Shown: positions 32,831 to 40,880 of the stretch, piece after piece
Layout: every line of letters starts with the position of its first letter
Position numbering within the stretch: the stretch's first letter is position 1
Assembly (NCBI RefSeq): GCF_013449725.1
Contig: NZ_JACCFF010000005.1
Span: 1 to 64,000 of the forward strand
Length of the DNA: 64,000 bases
Source of the DNA: Mycobacteroides sp. LB1
GTDB taxonomy: Bacteria > Actinomycetota > Actinomycetes > Mycobacteriales > Mycobacteriaceae
Direction of reading: 5' to 3'
Made by a program: the position numbers and the translations under genes
The notes under the pieces: model-generated
What the model saw: the letters and a program-made list of their open reading frames with translations, nothing else
Databases searched by the model: none
What the model was told of the DNA's origin: nothing

Positions 32831-33793
32831 GTGTCTGAAGATCTCACACGGCCCGTCCTGCTCCTCGATGGCGCCTCCCTCTGGTTCCGCTCGTATTTCG
32901 GGGTTCCGGATTCGATCAAGTCCCCCGACGGCAGACCTGTTAACGCCGTGCGCGGGTTCCTCGACACGGTGTCGCAGCTCATCACCCTGCATCACCCGCA
33001 TCGGCTGGTGGTGTGCCTGGACCTGGACTGGCGTCCGGCCTGGCGGGTAGCCGCGATTCCCTCGTACAAGGCGCACCGCGTGGTTGAGCAAAACTCCGCC
33101 GCCGTCGATGTCGAAGAGGTACCCGACGAGCTGACACCCCAGGTCGACATGATTGCCGCGATGCTGGATGCATTCGGTATCGCTTCGGCCGGCGCACCCG
33201 GATTTGAGGCCGACGACGTGCTGGGCACCCTCGCGGCGACCGAACGTCGGGATCCCGTGATTGTGGTCAGCGGTGATCGCGACCTGCTCCAGGTGGTCAC
33301 CGACACCCCGGTGCCCATCCGCGTCTTCTACATGGGACGTGGATTCGCCAAGGCCACGTTGTTCGGCCCAACCGAGGTGTCCGAACAGTACGGAGTGCCC
33401 GCCGACCGAGCGGGCGCGGCATACGCGGAGCTGGCCCTATTGCGCGGCGACCCATCCGACGGGCTACCCGGTGTGGCCGGCGTCGGCGAGAAAACCGCCA
33501 CCAAGCTGCTTGCCGAGTACGGATCGCTGGCCGACATCCGCGCCGCGGCCGACGATCCAAAAACGGGGTTGCCCAAGGCGGTCCGCGCCAAGCTGCTGGC
33601 GGCGACCGACTACATCGCGGCCGCCGAACCGGTGGTGCGCGTGGCGGTGGATGCGCCGGTGACGATCGACCGGGACAGCGACGCGTTACCGCTGACGGCG
33701 CGCGATCCGCAACGAGTCGCTGAGCTAGGCGCCGAATTGGGCATCGGGTCGGCGATCAAACGCCTGCAGAAAGCGCTGGACGGACTCCCCTAA
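32831..33793 (+). CDS. 5'-3' exonuclease (FEN/PolA-N type)
   Basis: 320 residues from GTG 32831. It is like the stand-alone 5' nuclease domain of DNA polymerase I: LLLDGASLWFRSYFG, GFEADDVLGTLAA and VVSGDRDLLQVV supply metal-binding acids, and LRGDPSDGLPGVAGVGEKTA is the helix-hairpin-helix DNA-binding motif. Probably removes flaps or RNA primers. Ends at the strong bidirectional hairpin 33799-33839. Rv2090-like in position. Confidence 0.9.
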   Translation: MSEDLTRPVLLLDGASLWFRSYFGVPDSIKSPDGRPVNAVRGFLDTVSQLITLHHPHRLVVCLDLDWRPAWRVAAIPSYKAHRVVEQNSAAVDVEEVPDELTPQVDMIAAMLDAFGIASAGAPGFEADDVLGTLAATERRDPVIVVSGDRDLLQVVTDTPVPIRVFYMGRGFAKATLFGPTEVSEQYGVPADRAGAAYAELALLRGDPSDGLPGVAGVGEKTATKLLAEYGSLADIRAAADDPKTGLPKAVRAKLLAATDYIAAAEPVVRVAVDAPVTIDRDSDALPLTARDPQRVAELGAELGIGSAIKRLQKALDGLP

Positions 33794-33798
33794 AAGAA

Positions 33799-33839
33799 AA
33801 ACGCCGAGTGCATACCTTCCCGGTGTGCACTCGGCGTTT
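33799..33839. terminator. Bidirectional intrinsic terminator
   Basis: AAACGCCGAGTGCA (33799-33812) and TGCACTCGGCGTTT (33826-33839) form a perfect 14-bp stem with a 13-base loop, with A-runs on the left and T-runs on the right. It sits between the convergent exonuclease gene and the DUF4333-type gene and can serve both. Confidence 0.9.
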
Positions 33840-33852
33840 CAGAGAAAGCCGG

Positions 33853-34575
33853 TTACTTGGGTCGGCCTACCTCGTAGGTGCCCTTGTCGTTCTGGAACGT
33901 CACGGTGACCTGGCGCTTGGTGCCGTCGATGCTGACATCGCAGCTGAAGGTGGCGCCCTTCTTCACCTCGGGGTTGTTCCCGTCGTTGCACTTGACGTCC
34001 TTGACGTTCTTGGCGCCGTACCCGTTGGTCTCGTCGGTGAGAACCTTGGTCACACCTTCCTGGGCTTTGTTGACGTCCAGGGTGGTGGTCATGGCCCATC
34101 CGGGGGCCAGGAAAGCGGTGATCAGCACCACGATCAGGATCACGGCGGCGGCGACGATGCCGCCGATGATCGCAATGGTCTTGGTGGAACGCTGTGGCTT
34201 ACCGGCACCGAACTGCGGGAACGGCTGGCCTTGCTGCGGCTGCTGTCCATACTGGGCTGGGTATCCGGGCTGCTGGCCGTACTGTCCCTGCTGGCCGTAA
34301 GCACCGGGCTGCCCGAACTGGCTCGGATCGCCGAATCCCTGCTGGGCTGGCTGCTGCTGGCCGAACTGGCTCGGATCCCCAAAGCCACCAGCCGGGAAAC
34401 CCGGCTGCTGGTACTGCGGATACTGCTGTCCCTGACCGTAGGCCGGCTGCTGTGGCCAGCCCTGCTCACCCTGCTGCGCGGGATCTGAGGATTGCGGTGT
34501 CTGCCACGGCTCTTGGCCTTGCCCAGGCTGCGGCGCCCACTGTCCGCCAGGTTCCGTTCCCTGTGGACCGCTCAT
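33853..34575 (-). CDS. Q/G/P-rich membrane protein with DUF4333-type domain (Rv2091c-like)
   Basis: 240 residues from ATG 34575 behind GGGAGGAACG. Residues 1-125 are low-complexity, rich in Gln, Gly, Pro and Tyr, with a repeated FGDPSQFGQ unit. One transmembrane helix (about 137-158, IAIIGGIVAAAVILIVVLIT) precedes an extracytoplasmic domain with two Cys (VKCNDGNNPEV, FSCDVSIDG), as in DUF4333 proteins. Topology suggests a cytosolic disordered tail. The long upstream frame to 35004 overlaps helY and is not used. Function unknown. Confidence 0.82.
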   Translation of the reverse strand: MSGPQGTEPGGQWAPQPGQGQEPWQTPQSSDPAQQGEQGWPQQPAYGQGQQYPQYQQPGFPAGGFGDPSQFGQQQPAQQGFGDPSQFGQPGAYGQQGQYGQQPGYPAQYGQQPQQGQPFPQFGAGKPQRSTKTIAIIGGIVAAAVILIVVLITAFLAPGWAMTTTLDVNKAQEGVTKVLTDETNGYGAKNVKDVKCNDGNNPEVKKGATFSCDVSIDGTKRQVTVTFQNDKGTYEVGRPK

Positions 34576-34654
34576 CGTTCCTCCCGTGTCGCGACATTGT
34601 TTCTTACCGGTGTGTACGAGCGTGCTGACGCTCCACCTTAGCGTTTGCTCGACC

Positions 34655-37423
34655 TTATGTGCCATCAACGGCGACGACGCCACGCCGCACGTCGGTAACC
34701 GCAGCCCTCGCCGCCGAGCGAACATCGGCATCCGGGGCCGCCTTATGGATCTGGTCGAGCAGATCCACCACCTGCCGGCACCACCGCACGAAATCACCGG
34801 CGGGAAGCGGGGTGCCCGTGTCGCCGACTGCGTCCAAGGACGCCGCCAGGTCGCCAGTGGTAGCCCATCTGTATACCGCCGCGACGAAGCCCTCATCGAT
34901 CTCGCGAGTCGGGGAGAGCTGGTGCTGTTGTTCGTCACGTCGCAGCCGTGCCAGGGCCCGGTGGGTCTCGGCAAGTGCCGCGCGCAGCGCGGCCGTCGGC
35001 GCATCTCCCGTCACCGACACCGCGTCACCACGCGATTCGAACAACACCGCCGATGCCACCGCGGCCAGCTCGGCGGGTTTCAGCCCCGCCCACAGCCCAC
35101 GTCGCAGGCATTCGGCTACCAGCAGGTCGGTCTCGCTGTAGATGCGAGCCAGCAGCATGCCGTCCTTGGTGACTTTCATGTCGAGCTCGGGACTGCTCTC
35201 GATGTATCCGCGTTCGGTGAGCAGCGCCAGAATCCGATCGAAGGTGCGCGCGAGTGAATTGGTCGCCGCCGAAACCTTCTTCTGCAGTTGTGCGTTATCG
35301 CGTTCGATGCGCAGATAGCGCTCCCCCGTGCGCGCCAACTCCTCGCGTTTGGGGGCGCGATGCACCGGATTTTCCCGGATTTCGCGGCGTAACCGCTCGA
35401 CTTCGGCTCCCAGATCCGAGCCGTCGGCGTCTGCATCGTCCTTGCGCCGCGCGCCGGGTTGCGGTCTGCGGACCCGGCCCTCGTCGATGGCCGAGCGCAA
35501 CGCCGACGCCACGTCACGTCGCACCCGGGGCTGACGATGCTCGACGCGCTTGGGTAGCACGATAGATCCGAGCGGTTCGGCACCTCCCGAGTAATCTGCC
35601 GATGAAATCCTTCCGGCCCAACGATTTTCGGTCAAGACCAGCGGACGAGGGTCATCGCCGTCAGCGGCGGGCTCCAGCACCACCGCCACACCGTTGCGCC
35701 GACCGTGCGGGATCGCGATGACATCACCCCGTTTGAGCGCGGCCAAGGCATCGTTGGCGGCACCACGGCGTTCGAGCCGCGAAGCGCGTGCGGCGGCTCG
35801 CTCGTGTTCGGTGAGGCTGGCGCGCAACCGAACGTACTGCAGTACAGAACTGTCTTGCCCGCCAAGCTCATTGGCGATCTCGTCGAGCATTTTCTGACCG
35901 CGTTCGATTCCGCGCACCAATCCCACCACGGAACGGTCGGCCTGGTACTGAGCGAAGGATCTCTCCAGCAGTTCACGTGCCGGCTCCGGGCCCATGCGGT
36001 GCACCAGATTGATCGTCATGTTGTACGACGGAGCAAAGGAACTACGCAGCGGGAAGGTGCGCGTGGACGCCAGGCCTGCGATCTCGCTGGGCTCCACATC
36101 GGGTGTCCACAACACGACGGCATGTCCCTCGACGTCGATTCCGCGCCGCCCCGCTCGTCCCGTCAACTGGGTGTACTCCCCCGGGGTCAACGGGGCATGC
36201 TGCTCTCCGTTGAACTTCACCAACCGCTCCAGCACCACCGTGCGCGCCGGCATGTTGATCCCCAATGCCAGTGTCTCGGTAGCGAATACCGCCCTCACCA
36301 GCCCCTTGGTGAACAGCTCCTCGACGGTCTGCCGGAACACCGGCAGCATGCCCGCGTGGTGGGCGGCGATACCGCGCAGCAGCCCGTCACGCCACTGCCA
36401 GTACCCGAGCACATCCAGGTCGCCCTCGGGCAGTCCTTCGGTGCGGCGGTCGATGACGGCGACGATCTCCCGCCGTTCTTCCTCCGTGGTGAGCCGTAGC
36501 CGGGACCGAAGGCATTGCGCAACAGCACCATCGCATCCGGCACGCGAGAAGATGAACGTGATCGCCGGAAGCAGGCCGTCTTCGTCGAGCCGGGCGATTA
36601 CCTCGGGGCGCGATGGCGGACGGTAAAGGGTGGGCTGAGATCCAGATGAACGGTGCTGCGGGCCGTGACGGCGTGGGCGGTCAAAGTCGGCGAAGCGATC
36701 GGCCTGGCGGCGCTGAGTGATGTACCGGGTGAGCTCGGGGTCGACATCAGAACCTGATGCTCTTCGCCCAAGGGGCTCATTGCCATAATCGAAGAGGTCG
36801 AAGAGACGCCGTCCCACAATGACGTGCTGCCATAAGGGGACCGGCCTGGTTTCGTCGACGACGACCGTGGTATCGCCGCGGACGGTTTTGATCCAGCCGC
36901 CGAACTCCTCGGCATTACTCACCGTGGCCGACAAGCTGGCCAGCGCGACGTCCTCGGGCAGGTGCAGAATCACCTCTTCCCACACCGCACCGCGGAACCG
37001 GTCCGCCAGGAAGTGCACCTCATCCATCACGACGTACGAAAGACCATGCAGCGCCGGCGAATCCGAATACAACATGTTCCGGAGTACCTCGGTGGTCATC
37101 ACCACCACCGGAGCATCGGAGTTGATCGACGAGTCGCCGGTAAGTAGACCGACCTTCTCTGGCCCGTACACCGACACCAGGTCGTTGTACTTCTGGTTGC
37201 TCAGCGCCTTGATGGGGGTTGTGTAGAAACATTTGCGCCCGGCCGCCAGCGCCAGGTGCACCGCGAATTCTCCGACGATGGTCTTACCCGCACCGGTAGG
37301 CGCGCACACCAGCACACCGTGCCCGCTTTCCAACGCGGTGCACGCGCGCACCTGGAAGGGATCGAGGGCAAAGCTCAGCCGTTGGGAAAACTCCGCGAGC
37401 GCGTCAGTTCCGATGCCGGTCAC
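34655..37423 (-). CDS. helY: Superfamily 2 RNA/DNA helicase HelY (Ski2-like)
   Basis: 922 residues. Walker A APTGAGKT near residue 42, DEVH box YVVMDEVHFLADRFRG, motif VI in QLTGRAGRRGIDVEG, and a C-terminal DSHCT-like region ending AAVTDVRRGVVAVDGT. Similar to yeast Ski2/Mtr4 and mycobacterial HelY, likely acting in RNA unwinding or turnover. Around residues 212-224 the segment YGNEPLGRRASGSDVDPEL is encoded by copy 4 of the dispersed repeat, in a linker after motif III. The ATG overlaps the tatC stop by 4 bp. Confidence 0.9.
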   Translation of the reverse strand: MTGIGTDALAEFSQRLSFALDPFQVRACTALESGHGVLVCAPTGAGKTIVGEFAVHLALAAGRKCFYTTPIKALSNQKYNDLVSVYGPEKVGLLTGDSSINSDAPVVVMTTEVLRNMLYSDSPALHGLSYVVMDEVHFLADRFRGAVWEEVILHLPEDVALASLSATVSNAEEFGGWIKTVRGDTTVVVDETRPVPLWQHVIVGRRLFDLFDYGNEPLGRRASGSDVDPELTRYITQRRQADRFADFDRPRRHGPQHRSSGSQPTLYRPPSRPEVIARLDEDGLLPAITFIFSRAGCDGAVAQCLRSRLRLTTEEERREIVAVIDRRTEGLPEGDLDVLGYWQWRDGLLRGIAAHHAGMLPVFRQTVEELFTKGLVRAVFATETLALGINMPARTVVLERLVKFNGEQHAPLTPGEYTQLTGRAGRRGIDVEGHAVVLWTPDVEPSEIAGLASTRTFPLRSSFAPSYNMTINLVHRMGPEPARELLERSFAQYQADRSVVGLVRGIERGQKMLDEIANELGGQDSSVLQYVRLRASLTEHERAAARASRLERRGAANDALAALKRGDVIAIPHGRRNGVAVVLEPAADGDDPRPLVLTENRWAGRISSADYSGGAEPLGSIVLPKRVEHRQPRVRRDVASALRSAIDEGRVRRPQPGARRKDDADADGSDLGAEVERLRREIRENPVHRAPKREELARTGERYLRIERDNAQLQKKVSAATNSLARTFDRILALLTERGYIESSPELDMKVTKDGMLLARIYSETDLLVAECLRRGLWAGLKPAELAAVASAVLFESRGDAVSVTGDAPTAALRAALAETHRALARLRRDEQQHQLSPTREIDEGFVAAVYRWATTGDLAASLDAVGDTGTPLPAGDFVRWCRQVVDLLDQIHKAAPDADVRSAARAAVTDVRRGVVAVDGT
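36753..36781 (-). repeat. Dispersed 29-bp repeat, copy 4, inside helY
   Basis: Reads on the minus strand ATGAGCCCCTTGGGCGAAGA then GCATCAGG. It is translated in frame as NEPLGRRAS within helY. Confidence 0.6.
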
Positions 37424-38352
37424 TTGCCCATGTTGTCAAACCGCTCGGGACGTCCGATCGGTTCGGGTGTGGCAATGGCCTCTGGAGCCTCCAGAGCGGA
37501 CGCTTCGTCGTCGCGCAGCGCCTGCGCCGCCTCACGCTTGGCCTTGCGCTTGTCGTGCACGCGGGCGATCTGGATGGAGAACTCCAGCAGCAGTGTCAGC
37601 GCGAGGCCCAGAGCCGTCATCGAGAACGGATCGGCTCCCGGCGTCGCGAAGGCCGCGAACACGAAGAGGCCGAAGATGATGCCGCGGCGCCAATTCTTGA
37701 GCTTGTCGTACGACAACATCCCCACGAAATTCAGCATGATGAGCAGCAGCGGGAATTCGAAGCTGACACCGAAGACCAACAGCAGGTTGATCAGGAAGCT
37801 GAAGTACTCGTCACCCTTGAGGCCGGTGACCTGAACGTCGCTACCGACGGTCAAGAGGAAGTGCAGGGCCTTGGCCAGCACCAGGTAGGCCAAGAACGCG
37901 CCGGTGACGAACAGCACTGCGGCGGCGGTCACGAAGATGACGCCGAACTTGCGCTCGTTGCGGTACAGGCCCGGAGTGATGAAACGCCAGATTTGGTACA
38001 ACCACACCGGGCAGGCCAGCACCACACCGGCCGTCAGCCCCACCTTGAGACGCAGCATGAACTGCTCGAAGGGGGCGGTGGCCAAGAGGCGGCAGGCGCC
38101 GTCGACGCTGAGATTGGCCCGCGCGCTCGCAGGCAGCGAGCAGTACGGTTCACGCAGCCATTCGCCGAGGCTCTCCAGACCGAACATCGTGTGCTCGTAC
38201 CAGACGAATCCGATGATGGTGGTCAGCAAAACCGCCGCCACCGAGATCAGCAGACGTGTGCGCAGCTCATGCAGATGCTCGACGAGCGACATGGTGCCGT
38301 CGGGATTCTTCGGTTGTCGGCTCAGCCGGAGAGCGCCCAGGACCTTGTTCAT
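37420..38352 (-). CDS. tatC: Sec-independent translocase subunit TatC
   Basis: 310 residues with six transmembrane helices. The conserved N-terminal signal-recognition region is MSLVEHLHELRTRLLIS, followed by FEQFMLRLKVGLTAGVVLA and FGVSFEFPLLLIMLNFVG. TatC binds the twin-arginine motif of folded exported proteins. The long C-terminal cytosolic tail (ALRDDEASALEAPEAIATP) is usual in actinobacteria. Located 45 bp after tatA. Confidence 0.95.
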   Translation of the reverse strand: MNKVLGALRLSRQPKNPDGTMSLVEHLHELRTRLLISVAAVLLTTIIGFVWYEHTMFGLESLGEWLREPYCSLPASARANLSVDGACRLLATAPFEQFMLRLKVGLTAGVVLACPVWLYQIWRFITPGLYRNERKFGVIFVTAAAVLFVTGAFLAYLVLAKALHFLLTVGSDVQVTGLKGDEYFSFLINLLLVFGVSFEFPLLLIMLNFVGMLSYDKLKNWRRGIIFGLFVFAAFATPGADPFSMTALGLALTLLLEFSIQIARVHDKRKAKREAAQALRDDEASALEAPEAIATPEPIGRPERFDNMGK

Positions 38353-38397
38353 GAACCCATGACTTATCCGGCCGACCTAACCCGCGGCGAAACGCGG

Positions 38398-38667
38398 CTA
38401 GGCAGTGGGCTTGTGACCGGGCGTCGTTTCGATGGGCGGTGCTTCCACCGATGTAGCGGGAGGCACTTGCTGCTGCTCCACGGCTTGTGGAGCACTCTCG
38501 GCGCCCTTCCCATCGTTCTGTAGTTCCTTGACTTCCGACTTGAAGATCCGCAGCGACTTACCCAGCGAACGCGCGAGGTCGGGAAGCTTCTTGGCTCCGA
38601 AGAGCAGCGCGAATACGACGATAACGATTACCCAGTGCATGGGTTGTAGACCGCCCAATGTGGTCAC
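38398..38667 (-). CDS. tatA: Twin-arginine translocase subunit TatA
   Basis: 89 residues: one N-terminal transmembrane helix (WVIVIVVFALLFGAKKLPD), then the amphipathic helix LARSLGKSLRIFKSEVKEL and an acidic/Pro-rich tail. TatA oligomers form the transport pore with TatC. Start ATT/GTG ambiguity is small; the ORF begins at 38667 (MTTLGGLQPMHW). A second tat subunit (tatB) is not here, as is usual in mycobacteria. Confidence 0.93.
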   Translation of the reverse strand: MTTLGGLQPMHWVIVIVVFALLFGAKKLPDLARSLGKSLRIFKSEVKELQNDGKGAESAPQAVEQQQVPPATSVEAPPIETTPGHKPTA

Positions 38668-38715
38668 CTCCAGACGTCGTGTATGCCCTGAATGCTACCC
38701 CAGGGCTCGCCGCGG

Positions 38716-39696
38716 TCAGCTGGCCCGATACGCCGCCAGCGCCACCACAGCATCCCCTCGTACCCGCCGCGCCAACGATTCCGGCGCCAGCACCTGGATC
38801 GCCGAACCGAATCCGAGGATCAGCCGGGCCATCCAATCCTCGGAGGCATAGGTCATGGCGGCCTCCACCGATCCGTCGGCGTGCTGGGCACCGGTGGGAC
38901 GCATCGGGAAGTAGTCGAAGACCCAGGATGCGCTCGGGGCGACGAGCACCGTCGCCGCAGGAAGCGAAGGATCGGCCTCGAAGAGTCCGGTGTCGGTAGC
39001 CGTCTGGACCGCCGGTGCGGGGGGCGCGGCTCGCTGGTCGAGCACCTCGGCCTGTTCGATCCTGTCGAACCGGAATAACCGCACACCCTCGGAGGCCCTG
39101 CACCACGCCTCCAGGTAACTATGGTCCCCCACGACGGCGATGCGGATGGGGTCGACAATCCTCTCCGACAACGCATCTCGCGATGCCGAGTAGTACTCGA
39201 TGCGCAGCGCCTTACGATTGCGTACCGCCGAGCGCACCGCGGATACCGCTGCGGACTCGGTGGGGGCGGGTGTCTGCGCGGTCTCATCGGTGTCTAAACC
39301 TCCGCGCGCGAGCGGCTCATCGCCGGCGCCGGCGGCGTCCTCGATCTTGGCGATCGCACTGCGTGCGGCCTCCGGATCGACAGTGCCCGGCATATCGATC
39401 AGCGCGCGCAGCGCGACGAGCAGCGCCGTCGCCTCGGGCGAGGTGAGACGCAGCGGGCGGTCGATACCTGCCGAGAAGGTGACCTCGATGCTCTCCTCCG
39501 AGAAGGACAGGTCAATCAGGTCACCGGGCCCGTAACCGGGCAGACCACACATCCACAACTGATTCAGATCCGCCATCAGCTGTTTGGTGGTGACGCCCAG
39601 GTCGACGGCGGCGTCGGCGGCGCTGATACCCGGATTGGCCTGGAAGTACGGGACCATATTCAGTAATCGCGTCAAACGGTTGGACAGCTCGGTCAT
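38716..39696 (-). CDS. pafC: PafC, WYL-domain transcriptional activator subunit
   Basis: 326 residues: winged-helix domain at the N-terminus (LTRLLNMVPYFQANPGISAA), then a WYL domain with ALRIEYYSASRDALSERIVD and EAWCRASEGVRLFRFDRIE. PafB-PafC form the activator of the mycobacterial DNA-damage regulon, thought to respond to single-stranded DNA through WYL. Copy 6 of the dispersed repeat lies in the linker at about residue 126 (GDEPLARGGLDTD). ATG overlaps the pafB stop. Confidence 0.93.
   Translation of the reverse strand: MTELSNRLTRLLNMVPYFQANPGISAADAAVDLGVTTKQLMADLNQLWMCGLPGYGPGDLIDLSFSEESIEVTFSAGIDRPLRLTSPEATALLVALRALIDMPGTVDPEAARSAIAKIEDAAGAGDEPLARGGLDTDETAQTPAPTESAAVSAVRSAVRNRKALRIEYYSASRDALSERIVDPIRIAVVGDHSYLEAWCRASEGVRLFRFDRIEQAEVLDQRAAPPAPAVQTATDTGLFEADPSLPAATVLVAPSASWVFDYFPMRPTGAQHADGSVEAAMTYASEDWMARLILGFGSAIQVLAPESLARRVRGDAVVALAAYRAS
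39293..39321 (-). repeat. Dispersed 29-bp repeat, copy 6 (diverged), inside pafC
   Basis: Minus strand reads ATGAGCCGCTCGCGCGCGGA then GGTTTAGA. It is translated as DEPLARGGL in the PafC interdomain linker. Confidence 0.5.
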
Positions 39697-40718
39697 GCCG
39701 AAACCCCGTTCGATCCTCTTCGCGCAAGCGGCTCATCGGCCGCATGCTCGCGGAGACGGGCCACAACTTCGTCGCGCACCGGCCCCGGCTCCAGCGCCAC
39801 CGCGTCGGCCCCATGGGAGGCAATCGACCGGACCAGCCGGTCGGGCGAGGCAACCTCGATCTCGACCACATCCCCGTCGCGCTCCCCTAGCCGGTGCGGT
39901 TCCACGACGACACCCATCCGGCGTAGCTCCTGGGCGCGCCCCTCGGCGATCCACACCCGCGCGGTGATCCGCACCGGCCCGTCACCGACAGCGTTGGCGA
40001 CGATCGCACGTAGATCCACACCCTCCGGACGCCGTACCGTCCCGGGTTTGTCCAGCATCGTGACGTCCTCCCCGATCCGGGAGAGTCGGAACGTGCGGGT
40101 GGCGTTCCGGTCCCGATCGTGTCCGACGAGGTACCACCGACCGCGGTCGGTGATCACACCCCACGGCTCGACGGTGCGTAAGACATACGGCTCCGCACGC
40201 GAGGGACGATGCCCGAATTGCACGGCCTGACCGGAGTCGATGGCGGACAATAGGATTCGCAGTACCGATTCCGATCCGCGGCCGCCGGGCATGGCGGCGG
40301 GTGCGGCCACTGACACGTTCTCGGCGGCAGGGTCGACGTCCACCCCCGCCGCGCGCAGCTTCATCAGCGCGCCCTGCGCGGCGGTGACCAGCTCGGGCGA
40401 TTGCCACAGCTGAGTGGCGACCGCGACAGCCGCGGATTCGTCGGCGGTGAGGGTGATATCAGGCAGCTCGTAGGCATCGCGACGGATCCGGTAGCCCTCG
40501 GTGGCATCGAAGGACGACACCTTCCCCGTCTCCAGCGGGATACCCAGGTCGCGCAGTTCGTTCTTATCCCGCTCGAACATCCGGCTGAAGGCTTCATCAC
40601 TCGGCGAGTCCGAGTAACCCGCCACGGACGCACGGATTCGTTCGGCGGTGACATAGGTGCGTGTAGACAGCAGGCAGATCACCAGGTTCATCAACCGCTC
40701 GACTTTGGAGATCGCCAC
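39693..40718 (-). CDS. pafB: PafB, WYL-domain transcriptional activator subunit
   Basis: 341 residues from GTG 40718 (MAISKVERLMNLVICLL). Winged helix followed by a WYL domain with AVQFGHRPSRAEPYVLRTVE and RWYLVGHDRDRNATRTFRLS. Partner of PafC. The C-terminus EHAADEPLARRGSNGVSA comes from copy 5 of the dispersed repeat. The gene lies 162 bp downstream of pafA, with a long inverted repeat in between. Confidence 0.93.
   Translation of the reverse strand: MAISKVERLMNLVICLLSTRTYVTAERIRASVAGYSDSPSDEAFSRMFERDKNELRDLGIPLETGKVSSFDATEGYRIRRDAYELPDITLTADESAAVAVATQLWQSPELVTAAQGALMKLRAAGVDVDPAAENVSVAAPAAMPGGRGSESVLRILLSAIDSGQAVQFGHRPSRAEPYVLRTVEPWGVITDRGRWYLVGHDRDRNATRTFRLSRIGEDVTMLDKPGTVRRPEGVDLRAIVANAVGDGPVRITARVWIAEGRAQELRRMGVVVEPHRLGERDGDVVEIEVASPDRLVRSIASHGADAVALEPGPVRDEVVARLREHAADEPLARRGSNGVSA
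39709..39737 (-). repeat. Dispersed 29-bp repeat, copy 5, at the 3' end of pafB
   Basis: Minus strand reads ATGAGCCGCTTGCGCGAAGA then GGATCGAA, identical to copy 1 over the first 20 bases. It is translated as DEPLARRGSN and forms the PafB C-terminal tail. Confidence 0.65.
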
Positions 40719-40798
40719 GGCGGAAAGCTTAGAGGACTATGGCGTGTTTCCTGCCAGCACTTTAGGGGGTGTTGCGAAAGTTTGTTCGAGCCGTTTCT

Positions 40799-40859
40799 GC
40801 CGAGATGACATCCATGAGGCCGATATCGACGAATTCCCCAGCCACAATGTCATCTCGGC
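40799..40859. promoter_or_regulatory. Long inverted repeat between pafA and pafB
   Basis: GCCGAGATGACAT (40799-40811) and ATGTCATCTCGGC (40847-40859) are perfect 13-bp arms 35 bases apart. The stem begins 22 bases after the pafA stop and could act as an attenuator, RNA-processing site or terminator separating pafA from pafBC. Confidence 0.55.
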
Positions 40860-40880
40860 GCGGGAGCCGGAACCAACAGC

